IMG/VR virus record: IMGVR_UViG_3300035725_000003
Span: 1 to 54,529 of that record
Direction: 5' to 3' (one strand)
DNA: 54,529 bases
DNA from: a virus
Translations under genes and position numbers: made by a program
Shown: positions 7,040 through 14,075 of the stretch, piece by piece
How the letters are laid out: each line of letters starts with the position of its first letter
Numbering within the stretch: position 1 is the first letter of the stretch
The notes under the pieces: model-generated
Told to the model about the DNA's origin: nothing
What the model saw: only the letters and a program-made list of their open reading frames with translations
Databases searched by the model: none

Positions 7040-7314
7040 GTCGACCTCTCCACAGGAAGCCCCGTGCATGTCACCGGCCACCGCGACTGCGTCAGCGCGC
7101 CTGGTTCGCGCCACTCCCGCCAGGCGTCGCCCTGCCTCGGGATCACGGTCACCCGGATGGCGCCGCAGGTGAGGCAGGTCATTTCGTGCTGCTCATAGCC
7201 GCTGATGGACTTTCCCGCCGGCACAGGGGCGGCAGATCCGAAGAGATGCCGCGGCGCCTCGCGCTGTGGCAGATGCACCACGTAGCCGTCGGGAAGCGGT
7301 GCGCTGGTGCTCAT
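7036..7314 (-). CDS. Small protein with a single CxxC knuckle
   Basis: A 92-residue protein. MTCLTCG near residue 46 is half a zinc ribbon; a second pair is not obvious, though one Cys lies near the end (VTCTG). The start at 7314 shares one base with the upstream stop (TGATG). Small zinc-binding proteins of this sort are common in phage early operons; function unknown. Confidence 0.7.
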   Translation of the reverse strand: MSTSAPLPDGYVVHLPQREAPRHLFGSAAPVPAGKSISGYEQHEMTCLTCGAIRVTVIPRQGDAWREWREPGALTQSRWPVTCTGLPVERST

Positions 7315-8081
7315 CAGATGTCTCGCGGCGCGCCAGTACATTGCTGCCTCCTCTGGTCGAGGGCGGAATAGCCTGGGGCAGGGTCTCCGAAAAAAGACGC
7401 TGTGATGGATCGCCGGTTTTCCGCGCGTCTGCGCGTGTCGCGATCGACCATGGCCTGGGAGATCTCAATGGGTGTCGCCATCGGCTTGCTGGCCGGGTTG
7501 AGGCCAAACGACGCGCCATAGATGCGCATGCGGTGCTCGACGGCATGGCCGGAGCGTTTCAACTCCCGGCCGATGCTCTCGAAAATTCGGAAACGTTCGT
7601 GGCGCGGCGCGCTCTCGCCGTAGACGTTGACGAACAGTTCGTGCCAGCGGGCTTGAGCCAAGGTCATGTCGGATTCGGTCCATGCCGCCTTGGGGCCGGG
7701 CTTTGAACCCGGCGGTAGGTCGCCACACCGATCGTCACTGACGATGCCTTGCTTGAGCTTGCTGTACATGTGCGAGCTGGCGCCATGCGTGCGACCGAAA
7801 TGGCCGTCGATGTCGATCCAGTTCAACCGCTCGACGTCGCGAAGCCGGATCAGTTCGACTTTCTTCTCAGGAGTCCATCGAGGACGGGTGACGTCGCGCG
7901 AGCGGATCGCCGTGGCATGTCGCGATCCTTCCGGAAGTCGGCATGGATGGGATATCTTGTTCTTGCAGGAGGCGATGGTGCGACCGGTCTCCTCCGCAAT
8001 AACGTTCCATTTGGCGCCACGCGCGTACAGACGCAGCAGGGTAGCTGTTTGGTATGCCGTCCAGCCTGGGCCTCGCCCCAT
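7314..8081 (-). CDS. Putative DNA-binding protein with two SANT/Myb-like helical modules
   Basis: A 255-residue protein. Residues 7-45 (WTAYQTATLLRLYARGAKW then IAEETGRTIASCKNKI) form a three-helix Myb/SANT or GcrA-like unit that starts with Trp. A second unit starts RWTPEKKVELIRLRD near residue 68 and includes WIDIDGHFGR. A basic Gly/Pro linker and a helical C-terminal part follow. Tandem Trp-anchored helical units suggest sequence-specific DNA binding, so a regulator of replication or middle genes is plausible. No enzyme motif seen. Confidence 0.65.
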   Translation of the reverse strand: MGRGPGWTAYQTATLLRLYARGAKWNVIAEETGRTIASCKNKISHPCRLPEGSRHATAIRSRDVTRPRWTPEKKVELIRLRDVERLNWIDIDGHFGRTHGASSHMYSKLKQGIVSDDRCGDLPPGSKPGPKAAWTESDMTLAQARWHELFVNVYGESAPRHERFRIFESIGRELKRSGHAVEHRMRIYGASFGLNPASKPMATPIEISQAMVDRDTRRRAENRRSITASFFGDPAPGYSALDQRRQQCTGAPRDI

Positions 8082-8100
8082 GTTCAGTTGCTCCTTTTCA

Positions 8101-8385
8101 TCAGATCATCCCCAGCGCTTGCATGTAGACCTCGAGGATCGTCTCTTCCTCTTGCCGTTGGTTCGGGTCTTTCTTCCGCAGCCGCACGATGGCGCGCAGT
8201 GCCTTGACGTCGAAGCCGTTGCCTTTGGCTTCCGCGAAGATGTCGCGGATGTCGTCGGACATGCTTTTCTTCTCTTCCTCCAGCCGTTCGATCCGCTCGA
8301 CGATCGATTTGAGTTGATCCTTGGCGAACGAGGTAGAGGCGGTGACCGGCTCGGCATCGATGCCGGTATTTGACTGGCTGTGCAT
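8101..8385 (-). CDS. gapR: GapR-family (DUF2312) nucleoid-associated protein
   Basis: A 94-residue protein matching the whole GapR/DUF2312 domain: the coiled-coil [20 protein letters not shown], the turn [20 protein letters not shown], and the last helix ending EVYMQALGM. Alphaproteobacterial GapR forms a clamp on overtwisted DNA ahead of replication forks and RNA polymerase and stimulates topoisomerases. A phage copy between replication and methylation genes would help rapid phage replication or replace host GapR on phage DNA (inference). ATG 8385 starts the conserved region. The 46-nt repeated element at 8405-8450 lies in its leader. Confidence 0.93.
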   Translation of the reverse strand: MHSQSNTGIDAEPVTASTSFAKDQLKSIVERIERLEEEKKSMSDDIRDIFAEAKGNGFDVKALRAIVRLRKKDPNQRQEEETILEVYMQALGMI

Positions 8386-8404
8386 GGGGATGCTTTCCAG
8401 ATGG

Positions 8405-8450
8405 GGACAATGACCAGCGGAGTGCGCTGGTGCACCTGTCAGGTTATTGG
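8405..8450 (-). repeat. 46-nt structured cassette-end element, copy A
   Basis: Minus strand: 16 conserved bases (CCAATAACCTGACAGG), 19 variable bases, 11 conserved bases (GGTCATTGTCC). Copy B is at 12096-12141 with the same spacing. CAATAACC can pair with GGTCATTG, apart from one A-C mismatch. The variable part folds here as ACCAGCG-CACTC-CGCTGGT. The stop codon of the DUF4326 gene lies inside the conserved block. Confidence 0.65.
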
Positions 8451-8869
8451 TGAGTAGAATTCGCGTATTGAAGGATAACGTCAGCGTGACACGGCTGGTC
8501 GAGCGGACACCAGCACGCGAGGTTTTTGCCGCGCAGTTCCGCGAATGACCGATCGCAGCATTGTTGTCGAAACAGTTCGACGACGCCGCGCCGCGCATTG
8601 CGCCAGCCGAGTGGCTCCGTTTCGGCGATGTTCAATAGCCGCCGCACGTCGTAGTTCAGGACCGGCATGGCTGGATCGCGCGCGTCCGTGACCCACGGAG
8701 ACCCCTCTTCATTGATGATGAAAAAAGGGTTGCCCCATTTTCCCGGTCGCGCGACGCTGACTGTGTTCGGCGGCATGCGCCAGCCAGATGTCCGCTTACG
8801 GTGCACACGCACCGGGATTGTGGGGTGACCGATGACAGCCGTCGCGGGCTCAGTGGCGCGGTGATCCAT
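8444..8869 (-). CDS. DUF4326 domain protein
   Basis: A 141-residue protein whose DUF4326 (PF14216) core starts at [15 protein letters not shown], continues with [10 protein letters not shown], and ends at [20 protein letters not shown] with the family Cys pattern. The biochemical role of this phage-rich family is not established. The first 15 residues ([15 protein letters not shown]) are not part of the domain; they closely match the start of the unrelated gene at 12135-12500, and both genes end at the same place in the repeated element. ATG 8869 is the shared start; a GTG at 8887 overlapping the upstream stop is possible. Confidence 0.85.
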   Translation of the reverse strand: MDHRATEPATAVIGHPTIPVRVHRKRTSGWRMPPNTVSVARPGKWGNPFFIINEEGSPWVTDARDPAMPVLNYDVRRLLNIAETEPLGWRNARRGVVELFRQQCCDRSFAELRGKNLACWCPLDQPCHADVILQYANSTHQ

Positions 8870-8883
8870 ATCCTTGTCTCCCT

Positions 8884-9123
8884 TCACTTGTTGTCCTCCT
8901 TCGTCGCAGGAACGATCGCATATCCCGCCTGCCGCAATAACCTGACCGTCTGATAGATCACCATGTCACCGTCCTGCACTGGTCGGCCCGGAATCCACTG
9001 CGTTCCGTTCAACGCCAGCGCGATCACCTCTCCGGGTGTGATGGTCGGCGCCGCCGAGGGCTTGCGCAGGATGGTGGCGAGGTCGTCGATGATGAGGCGG
9101 CGCTGGGTGGGGGTGCGAGTCAT
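8884..9123 (-). CDS. Small hypothetical protein
   Basis: A 79-residue protein. The N-terminal helix (RRLIIDDLATILRK) and central GEVIALALNGTQW suggest a compact alpha/beta fold; the end is YAIVPATKEDNK. Not recognised. It overlaps the upstream gene stop by 4 nt (ATGA at 9120-9123) in a block of four coupled small genes. Confidence 0.65.
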   Translation of the reverse strand: MTRTPTQRRLIIDDLATILRKPSAAPTITPGEVIALALNGTQWIPGRPVQDGDMVIYQTVRLLRQAGYAIVPATKEDNK

Positions 9124-9308
9124 GCAGTTACCTCGACCGGCTCACATTTCGGCGTATGCGCGCCCTCGCATTTCTCGCCGTCGCTCCAGAACTCGATCCA
9201 GTGCCGCCCGCCCTGGTGGAAGGTGACGCGGATGGTGCGGCAGCCGCGCAGGCATTCTCGCTCGGTCTTTTGCGCCATGCGGTTTGGTTCGGACCAGCGA
9301 TGGTTCAC
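9120..9308 (-). CDS. Small Cys-containing hypothetical protein
   Basis: A 62-residue protein with four Cys in two groups (ECLRGC near 18-23 and KCEGAHTPKC near 46-55), a possible zinc site, around the strand-rich segment RTIRVTFHQGGRHWIEFW. GTG 9308 is chosen because it overlaps the upstream stop (GTGA), as in its neighbours; an ATG at 9278 would give 52 residues. Function unknown. Confidence 0.65.
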   Translation of the reverse strand: MNHRWSEPNRMAQKTERECLRGCRTIRVTFHQGGRHWIEFWSDGEKCEGAHTPKCEPVEVTA

Positions 9309-9487
9309 GTCGGCACCCCGCACTTGCCACAGCCATGCAGCCAGACATCCGCGATCCTGCGCGTGAACCAGCCCTCGCGCTTCATCATCGCGCGGGCGTC
9401 GTCGAAGTCGCGGGTCTTGGTGTCGAGGACCTCGTCGCAGCTGTCGCATTCGACCTGGATGAAGCCGCCTTTTTGTCGGTCGATCAC
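9305..9487 (-). CDS. Small zinc-ribbon-like protein
   Basis: A 60-residue protein with two CxxC pairs (ECDSCDE near 14 and GCGKCG near the end), the pattern of a short zinc ribbon like phage Com-type proteins. The GTG start at 9487 overlaps the upstream stop (GTGA). A long upstream extension in the same frame overlaps a membrane-protein gene and is not used. Likely nucleic-acid or protein binding. Confidence 0.7.
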   Translation of the reverse strand: MIDRQKGGFIQVECDSCDEVLDTKTRDFDDARAMMKREGWFTRRIADVWLHGCGKCGVPT

Positions 9488-9774
9488 AGCCAGGACCTCA
9501 CGATGTAACCGACCAGAACAGCGATAAAAGGTGACAGAATCGCGAAGACTATTGGCCCCCAAGTTTCCTTGTCTTTCGACGGAACGTATTGATGCGCGAT
9601 CAAACTAAAGGTCACGGCAATGCCGATCGCTTGCGGAATACTGAGAGGGGGAAGACCGAAGACCGGTACCACAAACCATCCCCACAGGATGCTCAGAGCC
9701 CAGCCGCGCAAGATCGTCGCGGCAATTAGAAGTCCCATGACGCCGATGGTGACGAATGTAAAAATGAAGCCCAT
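9484..9774 (-). CDS. Small multi-pass membrane protein
   Basis: A 96-residue protein with about four hydrophobic segments (FIFTFVTIGVMGLLIAA, ILWGWFVVPVFGL, a segment around IGIAVTFSLIAH, and VFAILSPFIAVLVGYIV). The start at 9774 is 2 nt after the HAD gene stop. Small membrane proteins in early operons can act in superinfection exclusion or membrane targeting; there is no direct evidence here. Confidence 0.7.
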   Translation of the reverse strand: MGFIFTFVTIGVMGLLIAATILRGWALSILWGWFVVPVFGLPPLSIPQAIGIAVTFSLIAHQYVPSKDKETWGPIVFAILSPFIAVLVGYIVRSWL

Positions 9775-9776
9775 CG

Positions 9777-10226
9777 TCAGAAATCCCCATCTGCGACCTG
9801 CGCACAAGGGATGCCGGCTGAACGCCATGCCTTCACTACGCGCGCGCGATCATCGAACACCATGAGAGGCTCGAAGCCGTCAGCGCGCAGCTTGGCCAGC
9901 AGTTCGATCTTCAGCACGTCGTCGTCGCGGTGGTCGCCATCTGGGCGCATGTAGAGCCGCAGCGGATAGCGGCCGGTATGGGCGCCGTGGTCTTCCAGCC
10001 ATTGCGCGGTCTTGGCGCGGCAGCGCGCGGCGCGGCCGGTCACGAATACTGGGACGAACTCGCGCTCCAGGACGCGAAGCATGGCGATCATGTGCGGGAT
10101 CGACTGATCTTCATCGCAGAGATCGAAATAGGCGTCCCATTGCTTCGGCTCTTGCTGGATCAGGTGCAGGCGATGGTCGCCGTTGGCCAATGTGCCGTCG
10201 ATGTCGAAGATCACACAGGGAATCAT
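9777..10226 (-). CDS. HAD-family phosphatase, polynucleotide kinase 3'-phosphatase-like
   Basis: A 149-residue HAD hydrolase with motif I FDIDGTLAN near residue 7, motif II VTGR near residue 60, and a C-terminal VFDDRARVVKAW that supplies the acidic metal ligands. Together with the MRPDGDHRDDDVLK stretch, this layout resembles the phosphatase half of T4 PseT, which removes 3' phosphates from nucleic-acid ends. No kinase domain is attached. A role in end healing or nucleotide metabolism is likely; the exact substrate is unknown. ATG 10226 overlaps the upstream stop (ATGA). Confidence 0.85.
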   Translation of the reverse strand: MIPCVIFDIDGTLANGDHRLHLIQQEPKQWDAYFDLCDEDQSIPHMIAMLRVLEREFVPVFVTGRAARCRAKTAQWLEDHGAHTGRYPLRLYMRPDGDHRDDDVLKIELLAKLRADGFEPLMVFDDRARVVKAWRSAGIPCAQVADGDF

Positions 10227-10459
10227 CGCACCGGCTCCGACGACGGAGAAATCTCCCGCGCATAGGCGTAGCTCTTGGCGCGCGGCCATTTGTCCGAGCG
10301 ATTGAGCGTGATCGCATCCCGGTTGCTGCCGTCCTTGAAAACCTCCACACGCGCCCTCCAGCGGCCTTTCGGGTCGATCCCTTGTCCGTAGTTCTGGCGA
10401 TAGGTTTCGGCCGGACGCGGGGGTTTCGTTTTCTTCTTTGGCTGGTTGGTATTGCTCAT
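10223..10459 (-). CDS. Small basic hypothetical protein
   Basis: A 78-residue protein with a Lys/Pro-rich N-terminus (NQPKKKTKPPRP) and a central GRWRARVEVFKDGSNRDAI. Its stop overlaps the HAD start and its ATG overlaps the MT-A70 stop. It probably binds nucleic acid; family not recognised. Confidence 0.65.
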   Translation of the reverse strand: MSNTNQPKKKTKPPRPAETYRQNYGQGIDPKGRWRARVEVFKDGSNRDAITLNRSDKWPRAKSYAYAREISPSSEPVR

Positions 10460-11976
10460 GCTGCTTCGTCCTCGTTTGAATGGTGCGGAGGCGCGGACTG
10501 TGTCCCTACGTCTGAGCCGGCTGCCCCAACCACGGGCTCCCCCGTCTCGCGTTCGCATAGCGTGCTGGGGGACTCGCGATCCGTACCAGACGCCTCCTCT
10601 CTGGGTATTTCTGAATCAGGCGCTTCGAATCCCCAGCACTCCCATCCCGCACGCGCACGTCGCGCGTTCAACTCGATCTTGGGGAGGTTTGGGAAATAGC
10701 TTTCGATGACCTCATAAACGAGATCGGGTTTTTCAGAATGATCGCCGACCGGTGCCTCGATGAAGCTTGGAAATTGCGTACCTGGGGCGGGCGCCGGCAG
10801 CCGTGCGCCGCGCGTGCCGACCAGCAGCAGTTCATGCTGGTTGCGAAACCAGTAGCCGGTACCGAGACGATCCTTCTTCCAGACGAGGTGAGATTTGTAG
10901 TCGAACCCCCACGCTGCCATGACGCGCAGCGCATCTGACAGCATCGGCACCGTGGCCCACAGGAACAGCGCACAATCGTCGGCCGCGATGTCCTGCACGG
11001 GACGCGCGCAGATAACGTCCGTCTCATTGGTGGGGTAGTGATTGTCGGCAGCGCGATCCATCCCGGTTTCGCGGCTGTAGGGTTCGAAGCGCCATTCGGG
11101 ATCAGCGAGGATCACACCATAACGCTTGTCAGGAAGGGCCTTTTGCTTGACAGAAAGCGCCTGCTCGTTGTCAGAACGCGACTTTTCCTTGACATGCGCT
11201 CGCGCGGCGCTGCCGTGGCCGGATTTGGCTTTCTCCGCGATCTGCCGCTGATCTTCAGCAGGCAAGGTTGCTGCCTTTGCCGCGACACTGACCGCAAGAT
11301 GTCCTTGCTCGACAGCCTCCCGCAATTCAGGAGCAGCGTCACGCTTAACCTTGACCGCGTCAGCGACCGTTCGCGGCGAGACGTTGAGGCGTTCAGCCGC
11401 TTGATTTTGCGCAACCTTTTGCAAATTTGCAGAAGGTTCGATATCGGTTCGCTCACCCTGCCTCATGGTGGCAAGATTGGCCGCGACCATGCTGCGTTGG
11501 CTCTCGTTGAGTTGCCGGCGATGCAGGTTTTTTGATAGTACGAACGCCAGCAGTTCATCATGCGACGGCGGCTCGGTGCCAGGCGGCGAATAAAGCCTAA
11601 AATACTTGATCTGCGGTGCGGTCAGAGCATCAATGCTTTCCGGCAACAGCCCCGCCGCGACACACGCGCGATAGCGGTTTCGTCCGTCTAGAATCTTCTT
11701 ATCGAGAAGCGTGATGGGCTCGCGCAGTCCGTGAGCCCTGATGTCGCGTACCAGGTCGTCAAACTCAGGCCCCTCGATCAGTGGGAAGATGTCGGCCAGA
11801 GGATGAAACGGAATCATTCCGGTGATCTCCAAGCGCTCGGTTGCCACAAACCCAACCGGCGAATTGCACGCCTTGCACGAATAGGCCTTGCCGTCCGGCT
11901 TGCGGCTGTCGCTCTTGAAGTCGTCGAGCGGCTTTGTCTGGCCGCATCGGGAACAGGTTTTGGTCTGTGCGGTCAT
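10456..11976 (-). CDS. ParB-like nuclease/DNA-binding domain fused to MT-A70 methyltransferase
   Basis: A 506-residue, three-part protein. A short zinc finger (CSRCGQTKPLDDF then CKAC) spans residues 8-38. A ParB/Srx domain (FPLIEGPEFDDLVRDI, LDKKILDGRNRYRAC) and its helix-turn-helix (AERLNVSPRTVADAVK) extend to about 260. An MT-A70 domain carries the catalytic tetrad as DPEW near residue 300, then ETGMDRAADNHYP, LFLWATVPML and HSEKPD. The usual DPPW is changed to DPEW. MT-A70 enzymes make N6-methyladenine. ParB fusions in phages are thought to guide methylation to particular sites; target unknown. A long 5' leader holds the second 46-nt element. Confidence 0.9.
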   Translation of the reverse strand: MTAQTKTCSRCGQTKPLDDFKSDSRKPDGKAYSCKACNSPVGFVATERLEITGMIPFHPLADIFPLIEGPEFDDLVRDIRAHGLREPITLLDKKILDGRNRYRACVAAGLLPESIDALTAPQIKYFRLYSPPGTEPPSHDELLAFVLSKNLHRRQLNESQRSMVAANLATMRQGERTDIEPSANLQKVAQNQAAERLNVSPRTVADAVKVKRDAAPELREAVEQGHLAVSVAAKAATLPAEDQRQIAEKAKSGHGSAARAHVKEKSRSDNEQALSVKQKALPDKRYGVILADPEWRFEPYSRETGMDRAADNHYPTNETDVICARPVQDIAADDCALFLWATVPMLSDALRVMAAWGFDYKSHLVWKKDRLGTGYWFRNQHELLLVGTRGARLPAPAPGTQFPSFIEAPVGDHSEKPDLVYEVIESYFPNLPKIELNARRARAGWECWGFEAPDSEIPREEASGTDRESPSTLCERETGEPVVGAAGSDVGTQSAPPHHSNEDEAA

Positions 11977-12095
11977 CAGGGAGACCTTGAAAATTCGGGA
12001 CGAACAGACTCACACGCTGTTTTGCAACTGCGCGCGGGAAGGCTTTTCGAGTACGCAATGCAACAGGAACGCGCGGGGGTAGTTTTTAAGTTGGT

Positions 12096-12141
12096 GGACA
12101 ATGACCGGTGCCGCCCGCTGCGGCCCCTGTCAGGTTATTGG
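12096..12141 (-). repeat. 46-nt structured cassette-end element, copy B
   Basis: Same conserved 16- and 11-base flanks and same 19-base spacing as copy A at 8405-8450. The variable part folds as GCCGC-AGCGG-GCGGC, so a stem is kept while the sequence differs. The TAA stop of the 12135-12500 gene lies in the first flank, and both host genes end Gln-stop. It lies in the leader of the ParB/MT-A70 gene. Confidence 0.65.
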
Positions 12142-12500
12142 CGATTCTTTGTGATAGATGACCGCGACGCTTTAAATGCTATCTCGCAAGCTTTCGCATC
12201 GCTCCATTTCGGCCGGAGCAATCGCTCCAGAATCGCCAAAGCTTCCGCAGACCGGCCCCGAAGTAGCTCGTCCCTTGCATCACATAGATCTTCAACTGGA
12301 TCGAAATCCGAGGCGCCGACCCGCTTTAGTTTGCGATCGTCGACTTCCTGCAAAAGCATTTCATCGGTGACATTGTCGAGTGCTTCGTCGAGATCGACCT
12401 CAACAGTCATATAACCGCGATGTTTCTTACCCATGTGCGGCATCCTCGCTGCCGGCTGACCGATGACAGCCGATGCAATCTCACTGGTGCGCTGATCCAT
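12135..12500 (-). CDS. Hypothetical acidic protein in a cassette shared with the DUF4326 gene
   Basis: A 121-residue, largely helical acidic protein: VEVDLDEALDNVTDEMLLQEV, then DLCDARDELLRGRSAEALAIL. The first 14 residues (DQRTSEIASAVIGQP) and the DNA around the start match the DUF4326 gene at 8869; the cores are unrelated and the stop codons are at the same place in the 46-nt element. The start ATG 12500 has GGAG about 8 nt upstream. Function unknown; both genes look like swapped cores in one frame. Confidence 0.7.
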   Translation of the reverse strand: MDQRTSEIASAVIGQPAARMPHMGKKHRGYMTVEVDLDEALDNVTDEMLLQEVDDRKLKRVGASDFDPVEDLCDARDELLRGRSAEALAILERLLRPKWSDAKACEIAFKASRSSITKNRQ

Positions 12501-12505
12501 ATCCT

Positions 12506-12607
12506 TCACTCCTCCCCGAACCAGCGCGCAAGCGCAGGGCCCGCGACCAATGCGACGACGATGGACACCTCAAACCAGATCGAGAGAATTTTAAGGGCGA
12601 GGATCAT
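12506..12607 (-). CDS. 33-aa single-pass membrane protein
   Basis: A short frame beginning MILALKILSIWFEVSIV and ending ARWFGEE: one transmembrane helix of about 20 residues with a charged tail. It lies between the HTH gene (13 nt upstream) and the 12500 start (5 nt downstream), in the same direction. Its end contains the ribosome-binding site of the next gene. Function unknown. Confidence 0.6.
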   Translation of the reverse strand: MILALKILSIWFEVSIVVALVAGPALARWFGEE

Positions 12608-12619
12608 GCGGCGCTCCGC

Positions 12620-12877
12620 TCAATCGTCGATGATTGCGGCATAGACCGCGAGCGCCGCGCGAGCGTTCGGCTTGCGCTTGCCGTCGATGATAAATTGCGC
12701 ACCGCGCTCGGTGAGACCGGCGCGCTGCGCCAGATTGAGCGCGGGCTTGATCGGCCACAGGGCACGAACAACTGTTCCGAATTTCGAAACAGTCTCCGTC
12801 TCGATACTTCTTCGAACAGATGTTCGAGCGACGACGATTGACGGTAGTCCATTCCGCTGCACTGATTCGCTCGACAT
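12620..12877 (-). CDS. Helix-turn-helix regulator
   Basis: An 85-residue protein with a C-terminal helix-turn-helix: LNLAQRAGLTERGAQFIIDGK then RKPNARAALAVYAAII, a form common in alphaproteobacterial prophages. Residues 1-35 are Ser/Arg-rich. As the second regulator of the leftward early operon, it may act like lambda cII or as a minor repressor. ATG 12877 is chosen because sequence upstream in this frame loses protein character. Confidence 0.72.
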   Translation of the reverse strand: MSSESVQRNGLPSIVVARTSVRRSIETETVSKFGTVVRALWPIKPALNLAQRAGLTERGAQFIIDGKRKPNARAALAVYAAIIDD

Positions 12878-12942
12878 GACACAACAACTCCAACGCACAC
12901 ACCGACGACGCTCGCCTGTTTCAAAATCGAACATGGCGCGAT

Positions 12943-12994
12943 GCGGAAACGAAAGTTTCCGCAAATTTGAGATTCTTGTGTCGAACGACCGACA
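12943..12994 (-). promoter_or_regulatory. Two tandem hairpins in the left early leader
   Basis: GCGGAAAC-GAAA-GTTTCCGC at 12943-12962 is a perfect 8-bp stem with a 4-nt loop. TGTCG-AACGAC-CGACA at 12979-12994 has a 6-nt loop. Both lie in the 187-bp gap between the Cro-like gene and the next HTH gene. There is no T-tract, so they are unlikely to be plain terminators. They could be attenuators or nut-like sites. Confidence 0.45.
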
Positions 12995-13064
12995 ATTGTG
13001 GTTGCATGTCGCACACCCTCAGCGTGGGCGATCTCATCATGGCAACCATTTTGTGTTTCCCGCG

Positions 13065-13286
13065 TCATTGGCGGGCCTCGATGGATTCCGGTCTCAGAAA
13101 CGCATCCATCGGCACGACGCCGCCCGAGAGCGAACTCAGTCTCCTGGCGAGAGCGAGCGACGCGCCCTTGCGGCCGGCAAAGATGTTGCGCAGGTGCGCA
13201 TCCGAGCGTTCGACGGCAGCCGCCAATTCCTTGACGGTCTTACCGTTCGCCTCGGCCCAGCGGACCATGGGATGTGATTCTGTCAT
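13065..13286 (-). CDS. Cro-like helix-turn-helix protein
   Basis: A 73-residue protein. The HTH spans about residues 14-38 (GKTVKELAAAVERSDAHLRNIFAGRKG), and the end SLSGGVVPMDAFLRPE is typical of YdaS/Cro-type phage regulators. It is the first gene of the leftward early operon, transcribed from the promoter that overlaps operator O1 (13297-13311). Position and size argue for a Cro role in the lysis/lysogeny switch; operator choice is untested. Confidence 0.8.
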   Translation of the reverse strand: MTESHPMVRWAEANGKTVKELAAAVERSDAHLRNIFAGRKGASLALARRLSSLSGGVVPMDAFLRPESIEARQ

Positions 13287-13294
13287 GACCCTGA

Positions 13295-13323
13295 CTATTT
13301 CTGCTAGGAATGGGAAAAGTCAA
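13295..13323 (-). promoter_or_regulatory. Candidate leftward early promoter PL
   Basis: On the minus strand TTGACT (13318-13323) is followed, after 17 nt, by AAATAG (13295-13300). Operator O1 covers the -10 region and part of the spacer. It would drive the Cro-like gene and the left early operon. Confidence 0.5.
13297..13311. promoter_or_regulatory. Operator O1
   Basis: ATTTCTGCTAGGAAT, a 15-bp dyad matching ATTTC-N5-GAAAT with one arm mismatch. It overlaps the -10 of the leftward promoter. Confidence 0.65.
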
Positions 13324-13331
13324 CCCGAAAT

Positions 13332-13346
13332 ATTTCCCCTAGAAAT
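13332..13346. promoter_or_regulatory. Operator O2
   Basis: ATTTCCCCTAGAAAT, a 15-bp dyad with perfect ATTTC/GAAAT arms. It lies 35 bp from O1, upstream of the repressor start, so it could also control the repressor. Confidence 0.7.
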
Positions 13347-13380
13347 CCTATCCCCCGCGAAAGCCTTACTAAAATGCGGT

Positions 13381-13689
13381 ATGGCAAAGCGAAAAACCCA
13401 AAAGCCGCGTGAGATCTTCTTGGGCGAATGGCTCAAGCGCAAAGGCATCGGCCCGACCGAGGCGGCGCGGATTGCCGGATGTTCTCAGAGCTATATTTCG
13501 AACATTTCCAGTGGCTTGAGAACCAATATCAACGCATTGTTTTTATTGAATCTTTCGGAAGCCTTGGAAATCAATATCAACGACTTTTTCCGCAAGCCCC
13601 CGAGCGAAGCGGAAATCGCCTCCATTAAGGCCCTTTCGCCCGAGGCACAGGACGCATTGCTCCGGCCCAGGCGCCAAAAGCACGGCTAA
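13381..13689 (+). CDS. Putative lysogeny repressor, XRE-type helix-turn-helix
   Basis: A 102-residue protein. Its HTH (GPTEAARIAGCSQSYISNISSG, about residues 24-45) and supporting helices through NLSEALEININDFFR form an XRE domain. The C-terminal 30 residues are short; there is no LexA-type autocleavage domain. It lies between two pairs of identical-type operators, one for each early operon, as cI does in lambda. That placement is the main reason to call it the repressor. Without a cleavable domain, induction must use another route, such as an antirepressor or the Cro-like protein. Confidence 0.8.
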   Translation: MAKRKTQKPREIFLGEWLKRKGIGPTEAARIAGCSQSYISNISSGLRTNINALFLLNLSEALEININDFFRKPPSEAEIASIKALSPEAQDALLRPRRQKHG

Positions 13690-13732
13690 TCCCCAGCATT
13701 TTTCCACGCCAGGCCCACTGACCTAAAAAAAC

Positions 13733-13747
13733 ATTTCTCCTAGAAAC
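13733..13747. promoter_or_regulatory. Operator O3
   Basis: ATTTCTCCTAGAAAC, a 15-bp dyad of the same type, just upstream of the -35 of the rightward promoter. Confidence 0.65.
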
Positions 13748-13754
13748 ATTTTTG

Positions 13755-13783
13755 TTGACGTCGAATCATTTCTGTGAGAAATA
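13755..13783 (+). promoter_or_regulatory. Candidate rightward early promoter PR
   Basis: TTGACG (13755-13760), 17-nt spacer, GAAATA (13778-13783). O4 covers the spacer and -10, so repressor binding would block it. It would drive the rightward operon from 13815. Confidence 0.55.
13768..13782. promoter_or_regulatory. Operator O4
   Basis: ATTTCTGTGAGAAAT, a 15-bp dyad with perfect ATTTC/GAAAT arms, 35 bp from O3, the same spacing as O1 to O2. Confidence 0.7.
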
Positions 13784-13814
13784 AGCTCCATCGAACCCCA
13801 TGGAGCCGCCCGCC

Positions 13815-14075
13815 ATGTCCACCGCCGCCGCAACTCTCCCCCGCCCACTTCCGCTCTACCTCGCCGAATGCCGCTACGGCCGCTACGGCAACGCCTTCCG
13901 CGAGACCGACCGCGATCGCAACTCCCGCGACGAGATCATCAGCCTGATCCGCTCCGGTGAGATCGACATCATCAAGGTGATCGAGATCGACGAAGTCGAA
14001 GGCCGCTGCCGCGACGTCACCGACGAGCTCGTGACGGAAGCCGACGTGATGATCGAACAGCGGAGGGCGGCATGA
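13815..14075 (+). CDS. Hypothetical protein, first gene of the rightward operon
   Basis: An 86-residue protein. The middle (RYGRYGNAFRETDRDRNSRD then EIISLIRSGEIDIIKVIEID) suggests a small basic/acidic alpha-beta fold. Directly downstream of the repressed rightward promoter, so it should be among the first products after induction. Not recognised. ATG 13815 is used; an in-frame codon at 13800 lies inside the likely transcript leader. Confidence 0.72.
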   Translation: MSTAAATLPRPLPLYLAECRYGRYGNAFRETDRDRNSRDEIISLIRSGEIDIIKVIEIDEVEGRCRDVTDELVTEADVMIEQRRAA

